From assembly GCA_010909165.1 (NCBI GenBank), contig VJWM01000019.1, forward strand, positions 310,001 through 374,000: a DNA stretch of 64,000 nt. The letters are read 5' to 3'. The stretch is from Anthoceros angustus (Eukaryota > Streptophyta > Anthocerotopsida > Anthocerotales > Anthocerotaceae). Under the pieces are notes generated by a model. It was not told the DNA's origin and searched no databases. It was given only the letters and a program-made list of their open reading frames with translations. Every line of letters starts with the position of its first letter. Position 1 is the first letter of the stretch. The position numbers and the translations under genes were made by a program. Positions 22,912-34,729 of this stretch are shown here, piece after piece.

Positions 22912-24963
22912 ATGCGGCAGTCTCTGCGCCGCCACGACTTTGCAAGAATGGATCCTAACCGGGTCGACATTTGTACGCAGCCGGAGCTGCCATGCTGCTC
23001 TTTCCAAGTGAGGGAGTTCCCGAGATCCATCTCTATCAGCTCATGCGTTGTTGCAGGCAGGACCAGGCCGTTGAGAACCGGAATGGATAAGCAACAGGTG
23101 GGTTTCCCCAGGGGACTGTCAAGGTCCCAGAGCGCCATATGCATTCGGGCAGCAGGTCCGTCTGATTCATCTTACTCGGAACGGGAGGAGGTGCGCTGGA
23201 TGCGAGAGGAGCAAAGGTGGTTGCGGGAGGAGCAGAGATGGCTGCGAGAGCAGGCTCGTTGGGACGCAGAACGCAAGGCCTGGGCGGACCAGTCCGCTGC
23301 CCTGAACGACGAGATCACTGCCTTGAAGCAGGAAATACAGTCTTTGCAAGCGGCAGCCAAGGACACATCCCCAAGCAGCTCCACCCTGTCGGATCTCATG
23401 ACGGGCCTGAATAGCCTGCTCAGGTCCCTGCGTGATGCAGAGACAGTGGAAACCCGAAGCTCCTCCACCCAACCCCAGATCTCAAGCAGCTCCTCATCCT
23501 CCAGGAAGCTGGAGTCCATCAGCTTCTCAAAGGCAGTGCCAGTGCCCGTTGTTGCTTCCTACATTACGCCACTGGAAGTGGTGCAGACTGTCCCCCTTCC
23601 AGATGTGGCCGTGTCCTTGCAGTCCGAGTATGTGAAACCGAAGCAGGAGCCGGTGGTGGTCATCAAGAGCAGGGTCCAGGAACCCCCAACTCCCTCTGAA
23701 GCATCCAGCTCCACCAGGCCTGGTCCTTCAGCATCTGTGAAGAAAAGACGCACTCTGAAAGTGGGAACGGAGGGGGATGACGTGAAGGCATTGCAGGTGT
23801 GGCTGGAGCGCCGGGCTCTTTTCTAAGCATGTCCTTGGGTGCGTGCCATTTCGTCTTGGTGTATGTTGGGGTAGTGCGTCCATGTGGAAGCAGGGTTGAG
23901 GCTTGTCTTCATCTCTGCATGAGGGATCAGATTAGACCTGTTTGACGTAAGGAACTTGGTAGTCATGCTCCGCGGCCATTTCATCTGAAGGAATGCACGC
24001 AATTTGCTTCTTCCCAGGAGGCTCTGGCAGCTTTGGGGTTCTACTCAGGAGAGGATGAAATGGAGTACTCAAGTTTTGACAGCGGAACGGAGAGTGCTGT
24101 GAAGACCTGGCAGGTGCGCGGATTACTGGTGTTAAGCTCTTCTCTTCTTGTGACCTTTTGTTTTGCGAGCGTGCGAATCCGTTTGTGATTTCTGGTAGAT
24201 GCAGTCAAGTGTAGGGGCCGCAGAGGACGGAGTGTTGACCCAAGAATTACTGGCACGCTTGTTTGGAGAGAAGCCATCAGCATCAGGATCCACCAAAGCA
24301 GCCGAGAAGAGAGCTGCCGTGCCTAGTGTCCATCGTCAATCTCCTCCGCAGTCACCACCTAAAGTAAAGTCCGTGTAGTTGAAGACAGGAGTTGCTTCAG
24401 GCCATTATTTGGAAGGCGTAACACGGAGGTTTTGTTGGGGTTTCTGCAGGGAACTGCGATCAAGAGCAAGCCAAAAGACGAACCTGCTGCAGGTCCCGAT
24501 CCCAAGATCGACAGATACCCCAGGGAGGAGCGGCGCGTTTATCTGTTGGGAGAGAACAGGTGGGAGGAACCCAGCAGACTTGTGAACAGGAATGGGCGTG
24601 GTTCAGCAGCTGCTGTCAAAGTGGACAGATGCTTTTCCTGCAAGGGAGCGGGTAGCATGATGTGTACCGGTATTGAACATGGCCAACCTTTCCTCAATTC
24701 ATCCTTCCTGTGTCCATGCAAAGACTTTGAGCCTAACCGGGAAGTATCGATTCTTATGCAGAATGCGAGGGCACAGGAGAATTGAATGTGGAGGAGCAGG
24801 TGAGTTTGCACGACAGATATTAGGTGAAGCATCTTGTCGTGGACAATTTTTTGAATGAACTCGCTGCGTTTCTCTTTCGCAGTTTCTGGATTGGGTCGAG
24901 GAAGGTGCCAAGTGCCCCTACTGTGAAGGAAGTGGAACAGTCAAGTGTGACGTTTGTGCCTAA
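22912..24963 (+). CDS. pTAC5-like plastid protein (coiled coil, PG-binding fold, C4 zinc finger)
   Basis: Six exons (22912-23796, 24018-24113, 24199-24363, 24450-24669, 24762-24799, 24883-24963) join in phase to 494 aa. A plastid transit-like N-terminus of about 80 residues is followed by a strongly charged W/E/R coiled coil with repeats of REEQRWL (residues about 88-155). A Ser/Pro-rich linker leads to a peptidoglycan-binding_1-like fold across exons 1-3 (KVGTEGDDVKALQ...ALGFYSGEDEMEYSSFDSGTESAVKTWQ). A RVYLLGENRWEEP segment comes next. The C-terminus has DnaJ-type zinc pairs C-x2-C: CFSCKGAG, a CEGTGE pair split over exons 4/5, CPYCEGSG and KCDVCA, ending there. This order matches plant pTAC5, a component of plastid transcriptionally active chromosomes. 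The precise biochemical role is not shown by the sequence. Confidence 0.82.
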
Positions 24964-25374
24964 ATCGCAACTTCCACAGGCAGGCTCAACCTGTACAGTA
25001 GATTGGAACCTTCAAACTGACTTGTCTTTCACGAAGAAGAGGGGGGAAGCTTACCATGTGCTCCAGCCTCAAAGACAGGCAAGATTACAACGTAAAGCCG
25101 CATCCATTTTGATTGCAAACGGTCTCCACTGGACACACTGGACCTCACGATCACTTGCACATGTCCCCGATTCCTCCAAATACTGGGATCAAGCTGTGGC
25201 ACACGCAGTGCTCTTACAAGATTTGTCTGCCGTGAGAAAAGGGCCCAAACTCTACAACTGCACAATACATGCTCGCAGTGCACCTGGTAAGGTATTCTTA
25301 AAACCTTCACGCCGGTCGATCGGCATGGCAACCCAAAAGTGCTTGTTCCATGTCCAATACTTGAATGTCTGAAG
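24964..25374. other. Convergent intergenic spacer between the pTAC5-like gene and mtACP
   Basis: The two neighbouring genes converge here. I see no conserved coding frame; this presumably contains both 3' UTRs. Confidence 0.4.
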
Positions 25375-26221
25375 CTATTTGGCCCGAGGGTGAGACGCAA
25401 TGTAGTCGATGGCCTCCCCGACCGACGTGATGTTATCCGCATCGCTGTCGGGGATTTCCAAGGCAAACTCCTCCTCGAATGCCATAACGATCTCGACTGT
25501 GTCTAAGCTATCCAGTCCAAGGTCCTTCTGGAAATTAGACGTTGGAGTCACCTGCACAACAATTAACCACGTTTCTTAATTCACCACACAGAGCCTCAAC
25601 CAACTCTACAATTAACCACATTTCTTAATCCACCACACAGTGCCTCAACCAACTCTACCAGCTAGCTGGAATCAGCTCAAGTGGCACCGAAACTCGGAAG
25701 CACCATACCACAGGACAACCACCAAAACAAACCGCTTGCTCCTACGAACAATGAGTCAACAAACCAAGCCTACCACAACACAATGCACAGACAAATCATC
25801 AAGAAGAGCAAGAACTACGAACACCACGTCAGCGAAGAAATGCAGCTAAGCAGGCAAACGGCGCAATGAGCAAACGATCAAGGGGATTAATCCGCTTACA
25901 ATCCAAAACCTCAATTTCGCTCAGGATAAGATTACCCGATCGACCCGAAGGCCAGACCCGAGGCAGCGGAGGCAGGAGTCAATCCATCCGGCACAGGCAG
26001 GGTGCAGCGGAACAAACCTTGGAAGGATCGACCTTTTGAAAGGTCTTGACGACGTTGAGGATGCGGTCTGTGACTTGGCCCCTGTCCAAGTAGGTAGATC
26101 GGGCATGCGCTTCCTCCGAGAAGTTTCGAAGCCAGCTGGATCCCAGCAGCGTGGGCCTCAGGCTGCTGGCCGTTACCGGCACCCGCAGCCGCCGCACCAA
26201 AGCCCCTCGCAGCGCCTGCAT
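25375..26221 (-). CDS. Mitochondrial acyl carrier protein
   Basis: Two exons (26221-26018, 25551-25375) give 126 aa. The first about 45 residues are an Arg/Ser/Leu-rich mitochondrial presequence ([16 protein letters not shown]...LRNFSEE). Exon 1 ends after [17 protein letters not shown]. Exon 2 encodes the ACP core with [20 protein letters not shown]; the Ser of DSL is the 4'-phosphopantetheine attachment site. It ends with [19 protein letters not shown]. Mitochondrial ACP carries acyl chains for lipoate synthesis and is a structural subunit of complex I and a partner of LYR proteins. ATG 26221 is supported by the presequence; a longer in-frame extension upstream lacks conserved features. Confidence 0.92.
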
Positions 26222-26748
26222 CCTGACAATCCGCGGACTCTGCGACTGCTCCCGCTGCGTCCGCTGATCGAGCACGCAAACCCTCACAGTCCCGCTCCCT
26301 TCCAGTCAAGTACCTTGAACGTGGTTTAGGGCAACCTTTGAATGAAAGCACACCTACATAGATGGATGCACCCTAAAGCCAGCTCCAGTTGAATCGGGCT
26401 TGACGCCTGAAAATACGGTGGATCTGCATCTTGCGCGGAATCTCTCGGCACCTGCGTCGGTTGCTTGTTCAGCGCTCGATCGGGATCTCGCCGGTCTGCG
26501 CTCAGCTGCCTTTAAAATCCTTGCTTCAGGTCGGCAGTCGTGAACATCCACCACTGCGGAGGATTTTCGACAGTGCGCGAGTTTTGCTGCCTGTTGTTGT
26601 GGAAGCCCATGTTCATTTGCAAACAAATTAGATCTCTTTTTCTTTGGTTCGCTTTGTTTCAATGATCCTGCTTTCATGGGTGTAGATGGTGACCGGCATG
26701 TCGTGTGCTCACAGATGCCGTTTCTTTGGTGGTGTCCAGGCCTGAGGG
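26222..26748. other. Intergenic, shared upstream region of mtACP and AIP2-like copy 1
   Basis: Divergent promoter-type spacer. No gene was recognised. The last about 50 bases before the AIP2-like ATG (gatgccg...gtgtccaggcctgaggg) recur upstream of the second copy at about 29.72-29.75 kb, so the duplication included this 5' UTR. Confidence 0.5.
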
Positions 26749-28463
26749 ATGGAGATTGACGGTGACGAGCCCCTGGAGTCGGTGGTTTCCGAGCTTCAGA
26801 GGAAGATGAACAAGAAGGACTCTTTTGCAGAAGCTGTCGCTGCCCTTACAGCGATTGTGCGGGACAAGTACCCTTCAGCTTCCACATTCGAAAGGATTAC
26901 TGTGGGTATCGATCGTTCCTGCATACCGGGATTCGTCTAGTTAGGGTTTGGAGAGTTTTTTGATTCTCGTCCTGCTGGGTGTGATACCTCGCTCTAACGT
27001 GGTAGAGGACTGCATTTCGGCTTGGTGTTCGTTTGTGGTTGGCCTGACTGAAGATGGAACCGCTGGCAGATATATTCAGCTGTATGCCGAGCCGGAAAAC
27101 TGCTCCAGACGCGGTACACTGCTCGAGGGTTGTGGGTTTTGGGACTGGAGCTGTTCAATGAAGCTCTTCAGGTGGTTGTCCGGCCTGACGAGAAGAAAGA
27201 GATCCGTGCGTTCATAACGAAGACCCAAAATTTCCTTGGGGAGGAAGAAACGAGGCAGGAGGTACCCGCCCAGCAGCGGGCCGGAACAAGTGTGTTGCAG
27301 AGTCCACTTTCCTTATTTCCGCTGAAATATTGTTGCCTGATTTAAAGTATTGCTCCTGCTGCGTCTTACAATGGTATGTTGATATTGCAGGTGGTGGGTT
27401 TCTTTTTAGTGGTCAGTTGACTTCGGAGTTGCCTCCTCCTCCCCGCTGGCTTATGGCTCAGAATGAATTTGTACGCCTTGTGAGTGAAAGAGCACAAAGT
27501 GAAGCTGATAGAGCAGGTGAAGGGGCAGAGGCAGGGTCAGGGGCAGGGGCAGGGGCTGGGGCAGAGCAGATTCCTTTGGACGAGCTCAGAGAGTTGCTTC
27601 ACAGAGTGGAAGATCACCTTGGAGACGAGCAGTTAGAAGCAGCCATTGCAGCCACGCTGCAGGTGAGTTTTTACTTGGAAGCTCAGTGATTCACAGTGAT
27701 CTGCTTGCTGCTGGCCAAACTGCGTGTGCTCCAACTTGTGATCATCCTGAGACAGCCATGAAAGTTTGCGGTGGAGCTCCTCTGCGTCTTGTTTTTCTAT
27801 CAGATTGTCCCGGCCCTGAGGATTAAAACCTTTTTTCTTTAGAGGCTACACAGCCATGAAAGTTAAAATTCAGAAATTTGAAATGAAGGGCCAGGTCACT
27901 TGTAGGAATTCTCTCTACTCTAAAATCTGACACATGGAAGCCCATGAAGCTCGTCTCACGCAGTTCCCTCGTCCGGTCGGTGTGCAGGAAGCAGGAAACG
28001 CACCCCGGGGGCCACCCCCAGCGTCAAAGGAGGAAGTAGCAAAGCTGCCCGTTGTCCCAGTCACAGAAGAACTCTTGAACCAGCTGGGAGACGGAACCGT
28101 GTGCGCAGTCTGCAGGGATCTGCTGGCAAGCGGGGACTCAATGCAGGAGATGCCCTGCAAGCATGTTTTCCATCCTCCCTGCCTCAAGCCGTGGCTGGTA
28201 AGGCTTGTCAGACCCTGCCAAGGACGTCCGGCCTGGCCTGCCGTCGTACTATTTTCTGACTGTCCCCGAAAGGAATTCCGTTCACCGTTCCTCCATCTGG
28301 ACTGTCTTTGCAGGACGAACACAACTCATGCCCCGTATGCAGATTCGAACTGCGGACTGACGACTACGAATACGAGACCAAGAAAGAGAGGGAGAGGGAA
28401 GAGGCGATAGAGCGGAAAGGGGTGGAAAACGCCCTCCGCGGAGGAGAGTTCATGTATATATAA
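26749..28463 (+). CDS. AIP2-like RING-H2 E3 ubiquitin ligase, copy 1
   Basis: Five exons (26749-26901, 27070-27289, 27391-27662, 27988-28197, 28314-28463) join in phase to 334 aa. It matches the plant AIP2 (ABI3-interacting protein 2) family. A helical N-terminal domain has FAEAVAALTAIVRDKYPSAS and LGLELFNEALQVVVRPDEKK. GGFLFSGQLTSELPPPPRWL comes next, then a linker with an AGSGAGAGAGAE repeat. A RGPPPASKEEVAKLPV segment precedes the RING. The RING-H2 is complete: CAVC, CKHVFHPPC and CPVC in C3H2C3 order. It ends in ENALRGGEFMYI, the conserved AIP2-type tail. AIP2 targets ABI3 for degradation in seed plants; the substrate here is unknown. A diverged tandem copy follows 1.3 kb downstream. Confidence 0.9.
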
Positions 28464-29756
28464 TTCATTTGTCACTCCACCTCTCACCCCATTGTACATA
28501 CACAGCGGGTTGGTGTGCTTCATGCCTCTTGCGGTTCTTCCTCCAGTGCAAGAACGGCAAGGAAGGAAGAAGGATTAAAGGAAGCCAGCACGCTGTCCAC
28601 GGCCAACGCCAAGCAAGGTGGCTCTCCTGCCGCGTGCCTCGTGCCATGCCCTATGGCTGATTCCCGTCTTATTAACTCCCTACGTGATTTGTATACGCAC
28701 ATTGGTGTCTGTTATGACCATGTTTCCTCTACCGGTAGCGACCATGTCGGCTCCTGACAGGTGCAGTACCTCATCAACGTGGTACAACCTGGTGAAGATG
28801 GCCCCGGCCCCCATTGGCCAACCTCAGGGTCCGGCTGTTACCAATGTCATACGATAATTTACAGCATAGTTATAATTATATTGTGAAGTTTACATCCATA
28901 ATTTGTTAATATTTTTAACTTTATTAAATTATATATATTATAAAAAACCCCTATATTATTAAAACCTAAATTTACAGTGAAAACACCTTAATTATTAAAC
29001 CCTAAATTTATAGTGAAAATTTATTAAACCCTGAATTTATAATGATAATAATAAAAATTAGATAAGTTTTAAGCTAGGTTTTTCTCTCCTATGCATTTAT
29101 AGCTGATGCTCACTAGTTATAGAGTATGTGGTAAGCCAACTAGAATCTTGATTAAAAATATTCGAGTTGAACAAAGACTTATACCAATAGTACTCATCTT
29201 ACATCTTATAAGTTCATTAGAATTGTACAGCTAAGTGTCCTTTGGATGTATCCCTAAGGTGTCACCCATCTTCTTCTCCATAGCCCTACGAAGACCTTAT
29301 CATAAAAGCCCTATGGTAGCTGTGAGGGTCTGCATCCTTCGCCCTTCTGCCATGTTAGGCTCCTATATGCACTACCTATATACAAATGCACTAAAACTAC
29401 TAACGTCTAGAGGAAATGGATGCCTAAGGCACACCATGGTGCAAGTTGTTAAGTACCAAGTCCCACGATAGGGTAATTCCACCGAAGTGGACCATAATAG
29501 GGTTCCACCCCACAATGATCGTTCATTCTGGGGTTAACGACGGCCCTGAAAGTGTGGGTCTGACAACCCTACAGTGCGTGCTTACATGGTGCCGGCACAT
29601 CTCACCTGAGCGCGGGCGGCGGGGTACTCGCAAGTTTTACTGCCTGGTGTTGTGAAAGCTCATGGCCCATGCGCTAGACATTAGATCCCTTTCTCCTGTG
29701 GTTCACTTGATTGAGTACACAGATGCCATGTCTTTAGTGATGTCCAGGCCTGAGGG
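28464..29756. other. Spacer between the AIP2-like copies
   Basis: The first about 390 bases (to about 28850) are the duplicated 3' flank, similar to 31.58-31.91 kb. About 28850-29220 is AT-rich and holds a short tandem repeat. 29220-29700 has no recognisable gene. Confidence 0.5.
28955..29050 (+). repeat. Short AT-rich tandem repeat, three imperfect units
   Basis: Units of roughly 26-36 bases share the core attattaaaccctaaattta(c/t)agtgaaaa. The aaaccctaaa words resemble plant telomere motifs, but the array is too short and irregular to be telomeric. Confidence 0.55.
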
Positions 29757-31508
29757 ATGGAGATTGATAGTGATGAGCCCCTGGAGTGTGTGGTTTCGGA
29801 GCTTCAGGGGAAGATGAACGAGGAGGACTCCTTTGCAGAAGCTGTCGCTGCCCTTACAGCGATTGTGCGGGACAAGTACCCTTCGGCTTCCACATTTGAA
29901 CAGATCACTGTGCGTATCGTTCGTTCCTGCATTCCGGGATTTGACTAGTTGGGGTTTGGAGAGACTTGTGTTTTTCATCATGCTACATGTGATACCTTTC
30001 TCCAACGGGGTAGTGGACGGCTTGGTGTTCTGTTTGTGGTTGGCCTGACTGAACGAAGGTGGGATTGTTGGCAGATATATTCTGCTGTATGCAAAGCCGC
30101 AGAACTGCTCCAGACGCAGTACAGTGCCCGAGGGTTGTGGGCTTTGGGACTAGAGCTGTTCAATGAAGCACTTCAGGTGGTTGTCCGGCCGGACGAGAAG
30201 AATGAGATCGGCGCGTTCATAACGAAGACCCAAGATTTCCTTGGAGAGGAAGAAAGCAGGCAGGATGTACCTGCGGAGGAGCAGGCCGGAACAAGTGTGT
30301 TGCACTGTGCACTATCCTTATTTCCGCTGAGTTTTTCTGATCTGGAGTATTTGTCGCTGCTGGGTCTCACACTACCTATGCTGGGTCTCACACTACCTAT
30401 GCCGATAGTGCAGGTAGGGTGTTTCTCTACAGAGGCCAGTTGACTCCTGAGGAGCTGCCAACTCCTCCCCCCTGGTTGTGGACTCACATTGCCGACCTCA
30501 GGGAGGCATTTCGGAGAGTGGAAGAGCAGACTGGACAGACTCACCTGGAAGCAGCCATCACAGGCGCATGGGAGGTGAGTTTCTTCTTGGGATCATAGTG
30601 ATGCAGAGTGATATGCTTGCTGCTGGTCAAGCTGAGGGAGCAGGTGAAGGGTCCGGGGCAGCGCAGATTGACGAGCTCAGAGTGTCATTGCAGAGAATGG
30701 AAGAGCAGCTTGGAGCAGCTATTGCAGCAACGTTACAGGTGAGTCCTTACTTGGGAATACTACGACTCACAGTGATGTGCTTGCTGCTGGTCAATATACA
30801 TGTGCACGATTATGTGACTTTCTTAGGACAGCGCTAAAGTCTGTGGTGGAGTGCCTCTGCGTCTGGTCTTTTATCAGATTGTCACAGCCCTGAGGACTAG
30901 AACTTTTTTCTTCACAGGCTACAAAGCCATGGAAGTTAAAATGCAGAAATGTGAAATGAATGGTCCGGTCACTTCGTTTGCTCATCGACTCCAGGGTCTC
31001 ACACACGAAAGACCGTCGCAGCTCGTCTAACGCAGTTCCCTCGTCCGGTGGATGTGCAGGAAGCAGATAACGCACCCCATGGACCACCTCCAGCTTCAGT
31101 GGAGGAGGTATCAAAGCTGCCTGTGGTTCCAGTCACAGAAGAACTCTTGAGACAGCTGGGAGACAGCCCCGTGTGCGCAGTCTGCAGGGAGGTGCTGGCG
31201 AGCGGGGACTCAATGCAGGAGATGCCCTGCAAGCATATTTTCCATCCTCCCTGCCTCAAGCTGTGGCTGGTGAGACTTGTCAGCCGATGCTCCATACTTT
31301 CGGCCTGCCCTGCCATGCTCTGCGTCGTACCCGTTCTCTGACTGTCCCAAACGAAATTACGTTCACCCTCTCCCCATCTGGACTGTCTGTGCAGGACCAA
31401 CACAACTCATGCCCCGTATGCAGATACGAACTGCGGACTGACGACCCTGAATACGAGACCAAGAAAGAGAGGGAGAGGCAAGAGGCGATAGACCGGAGTG
31501 GGGTGTGA
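29757..31508 (+). CDS. AIP2-like RING-H2 E3 ligase, copy 2, C-terminally truncated
   Basis: A tandem paralogue of the gene at 26749. Exons 29757-29909, 30075-30294, 30414-30574, 31060-31269 and 31395-31508 join in phase to 285 aa. The RING-H2 is intact (CAVCREVL, CKHIFHPPC, CPVC). The GTG-GAA of copy 1 has become GTG-TGA, so the protein stops at DRSGV. The lost tail remains readable in frame to a TAA at 31542-31544 (ALRGVEFMYI). Exon 3 lacks the Ala/Gly repeat. Its 3' end is duplicated: a second module (DELRVSLQRMEEQLGAAIAATLQ, ending in its own gtgag donor at 30738) lies just downstream of the first donor, 32 bases being too short for an intron between them. This copy may be a truncated ligase or an incipient pseudogene. 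Confidence 0.7.
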
Positions 31509-32134
31509 AACGCTCTCCGCGGAGTAGAGTTCATGTACATATAATCCGTCAAGTCAGTCCAACGCCCACCACATTGTCCATACACTGCCGGTTGGTGTGC
31601 TTCGTGCTTCTTGCGGTTCTTCCTCCGCGCAAGAACGGCAGGGAGAGAAGAACTCCCAACGGAAGCTTGTAGATATTCTAGGGTTGCAAAGCAAAGCAAA
31701 GCAGGGCTCTCCAATCACGTGCCCCTGGCTGTACCCCTGAGATGCTTGCATTGGCCGTCTTACGCCCTACGTGACGGACATATGTCGTGACATGTTTCCC
31801 CTTGCTGGTAACGACCATGTAGGCCCCTGGCAGGTGCGGTAGTACCTCATAAGCGGGGTGCCAACGGGGTGGAGGTGGCCCCGGCCTCCATCGCCCCAAG
31901 CTCCCTACCCGTGAAAGGCGCCTCCAGCACGGTGGCCGCAAGGGTAACATAATGCGCCTGCCTTTACCCCCGGCCTGCGCCAGTACCGATGCCGACGCTC
32001 CCATCCTTGCTGTTGACTGCTTTTACAGCCACCGCTGGCCGGTCAGTTGGACACGAAGGAGATAGGCTCCAGCCTCCGCTTCAGGACACGCAACGGCCAA
32101 TGGACTGGTCGCTCCCTGGCCCTCGCCGAGGTCG

Positions 32135-32160
32135 GGCCTGGCCTGGCCTGGCCTGGCCTG
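32135..32160 (+). repeat. (cctgg)n microsatellite
   Basis: Five consecutive gcctg units follow gtcg. Confidence 0.8.
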
Positions 32161-32994
32161 CGATTCATCGGGCGCGTTTGAATCCATGTCGCCTGCCTCG
32201 GACTCCGATCATGCGACTATCTACCATGTTCTGACACCCTCCTCGGCTCATCCACACGCAAGCGGGCAGCAACCAGCAACCCTGGCCCGGCAGCGGCACC
32301 GGCGGAGGACAGGCTGCTGCGTCGAACCCTAATCTCCTGATCCAGGAGGGAGGGAGGGAGCGAGGGAGCGGGCCGCTGGAGCTCGGAGGACGCGCCACGC
32401 ATCTCGATGAGCCTGCAGGCGCGATTCGCCCGCCGCTGCAGCGAATGGGACCGACGCGTGAGGTCCACACGACCTCCCGGCTCCATGTATGGTGATGGAG
32501 GCCGTGAAGCAACGGAGCTGGCTTGGGCTTGGGGTTACAACGTGCATATGGAATGTATGTACATACATACATCGAGTGCCTCCGGGAAGCGTGGGCCCCA
32601 CCCTAAAATTCCGACATGCGCCGTCGCCGTTCACACTTGCTATCTGCCGGGAGGTGAGCCTACTGTATGTATGTATGCACAAGTGTGTGGCCACGTGATT
32701 CGCATCGCGGGCTCGCCTCGCCCCCGGATTGCATGCAGCATAAACCAGTGTCCATCATCGTTTCGTTAAACTTACGACGTTGGTACCGAAGTTGTCATCA
32801 TAGATCGGGTCTGTCCACCGCCCCCCCTTGATTTCTGCACCATCGTCCATGTTCAATCTGCGCATCCTCATATACCAACATGATTTCACATAACTTTACT
32901 GCATCCCAATTCGTAATAAGTTTTGTTACATCCCTCGTATAGCAGAAGCCATTCGGGCCCGGAGGTCGTGGCTCTTGGCTTCCACCCAAGTTGT

Positions 32995-33128
32995 GAAGGA
33001 TAATTTGTTTTTTTTGAGGGCGAGTGCGAGTGCCCTGTATGACCTAATGTCAAGAAAGGGGTTTGAACCCACATCAACTTTTGAAAGAGCACGTAAAAGG
33101 TGCCTTACACCAACTCGGCCATCTTGAC
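32995..33128 (-). repeat. tRNA-Leu-derived SINE
   Basis: On the reverse strand, positions 33128-33049 read like plant tRNA-Leu. The acceptor gtcaaga pairs perfectly with the terminal tcttgac. The D arm is gccgagttggtgtaaggc (A box) and the T loop is gggttcaaacccc (B box). The anticodon arm does not form a normal 5-bp stem with a 7-base loop, so it is not a working tRNA. About 35 bases of body follow (33048-33017), then a run of nine A (T on the given strand, about 33008-33016), as in a SINE tail. No intact target-site duplication was identified. Confidence 0.65.
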
Positions 33129-33182
33129 TTACAACATACTTGTGACAAAGAGTGTGGTTCTTTTGACAGAAAGAGCCTAATT

Positions 33183-33290
33183 CTCTTAAAATTATATATT
33201 ATGAAATTATAAATTAAGCTATTTTAACGGGGAACTCTCTTAAAATTATATATTATGAAATTATGAATCAAGCTAGTTTAACGGGGAACG
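33183..33290 (+). repeat. 54-bp AT-rich tandem duplication
   Basis: ctcttaaaattatatattatgaaattat... ending ttaacggggaac occurs twice head to tail (from 33183 and 33237) with only a few differences. Confidence 0.8.
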
Positions 33291-34355
33291 AAGACTTCAT
33301 AATTATGCAAAGATGGGAAGTCTGGTCTGCACGGGACAATGGGGAAGGAGATTTGATTTCCAAGTTTTGATTTCTATGTGCGTAATTTGATGGGTTGATT
33401 TCATGTTACCGATCCTATTTTTATCATCTAATATAATTTATAGAGAACTTATTAAGGTGATTAATTTTTGTTCTTGGCTTACTATTCTAGATAATAGTAC
33501 TTTAAAATAATGAAGTATGAATATTATATGGTCTGCCATCTTCGGAGCTACCTTTGGCAAGAGCTAGAATTATTGATTATTGTGGAGGAGAATAATGGGG
33601 GATATGTGGCTTGTCGGGCAAGACATGGTCGTGGATTCGGGCATGTAAGGTAGGGAATGGGGGTGCGAGTGGAGTGTAACTAACTGGTAGAGCTTTGCGG
33701 GAGCAGCAGAAGCGGCGCTTGAAGCCGGCAGCGTCCATTGGTTCCACATGACGTTAGGTAGGGGCCGAGCGTGCAGAGCGCAGACGCGGTGGCGGGCGGC
33801 GAGCGGCGAGCGGTGAGCGGTGGCCGGTCGATCGCGCGGCTTTGCGTGGGGCCCACGGCGTCACCCCTGGCCGGGCCGGGCCGGGCCGGGGGCTGGGGGC
33901 CACGGGACCAGAGCTCGGCGGCCGGGTCGTGCCGTGGGTCCCCGGGGCAGCGCGTCGCATCTCACACTCGGGGCCGGATAGACAAGGATATCCCTGGCCA
34001 CGTGGGGCCACGGAAACTGGCGCGCCCGGGCCCCGGGGCCCTGGGCCCTGGGCCCTGGACCCCCGGTTTCACTCGCGCCATTAGCCGTAACTGTATCTCG
34101 TAACTGTATTTACTCTCCCAGGCTCCCAGGCTGAAAGGCAGCCCTGACCGGGTGGGTTCGACTTGGACCTCACCTCGCCTTGTGACCTGACGTGACCCGA
34201 CTCGCTCCCTCGCTCACATAGCATTGATGAGGCCTCGGGGCATGATGACGCATCATGGCCCAAAGCGACCCATCCACGCGTGTTAGCGACGTGTCAGGGG
34301 GGCTTGCCATTTTTCCTGCTTTTAGGGCGCCGCTAATACGACACATGGGGTGGCA

Positions 34356-34361
34356 TGCCCG

Positions 34362-34397
<36 letters not shown>
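34356..34397 (+). repeat. (cccatg)n hexanucleotide repeat
   Basis: About seven consecutive gcccat units. On the reverse strand they would encode Met-Gly repeats, which is an artefact. Confidence 0.85.
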
Positions 34398-34530
34398 CCC
34401 CGGGTGGTGGGTGAAGCAGAAAGAAAGGGTACTGGCTGGTAGTAGGGTTGCCCCCGCCCGGCACCCCAAGTACGCCAGGTCCCTCCAGACCGGACGACGA
34501 CGGACGGGCCGGCCCGGGCCGAGAGAGCCC

Positions 34531-34565
34531 CAGGCCCAGGCCCAGGCCCAGGCCCAGGCCAGGCC
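34531..34565 (+). repeat. (caggcc)n hexanucleotide repeat
   Basis: Five to six consecutive caggcc/aggccc units. Confidence 0.85.
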
Positions 34566-34702
34566 GGTCATGAGAAGGCTGCAGGCCGCGTGTGTGTTGC
34601 GAGTAGCGACTGCCGCGCCGGCGCTGCCCTAAGCTAAGGGGTTCTAGGCTAGGCGCCAGCCTCGGGGGTCCGGCCCGGCCTAACCTTTTGGAGGCATTCG
34701 GC

Positions 34703-34729
34703 CACGCACACACACACACACACACACAT
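34703..34729 (+). repeat. (ca)n dinucleotide repeat
   Basis: A run of about 13 ca units, followed by a long pyrimidine-rich (c/t) tract to about 34850. Confidence 0.9.

Noticed and set aside
28955-29050. Interstitial telomeric repeat
   Set aside because: The aaaccctaaa words occur once per 26-36-base unit, not as contiguous 7-base telomere repeats.
30607-30738. An extra exon in AIP2-like copy 2
   Set aside because: It is in frame, but including it with the upstream exon would need a 32-base intron, which is too short to splice; it is described as an internal duplication instead.
33049-33128. Functional tRNA-Leu gene
   Set aside because: The acceptor stem and T loop are good, but the anticodon arm cannot form a standard stem-loop; a SINE fits better.
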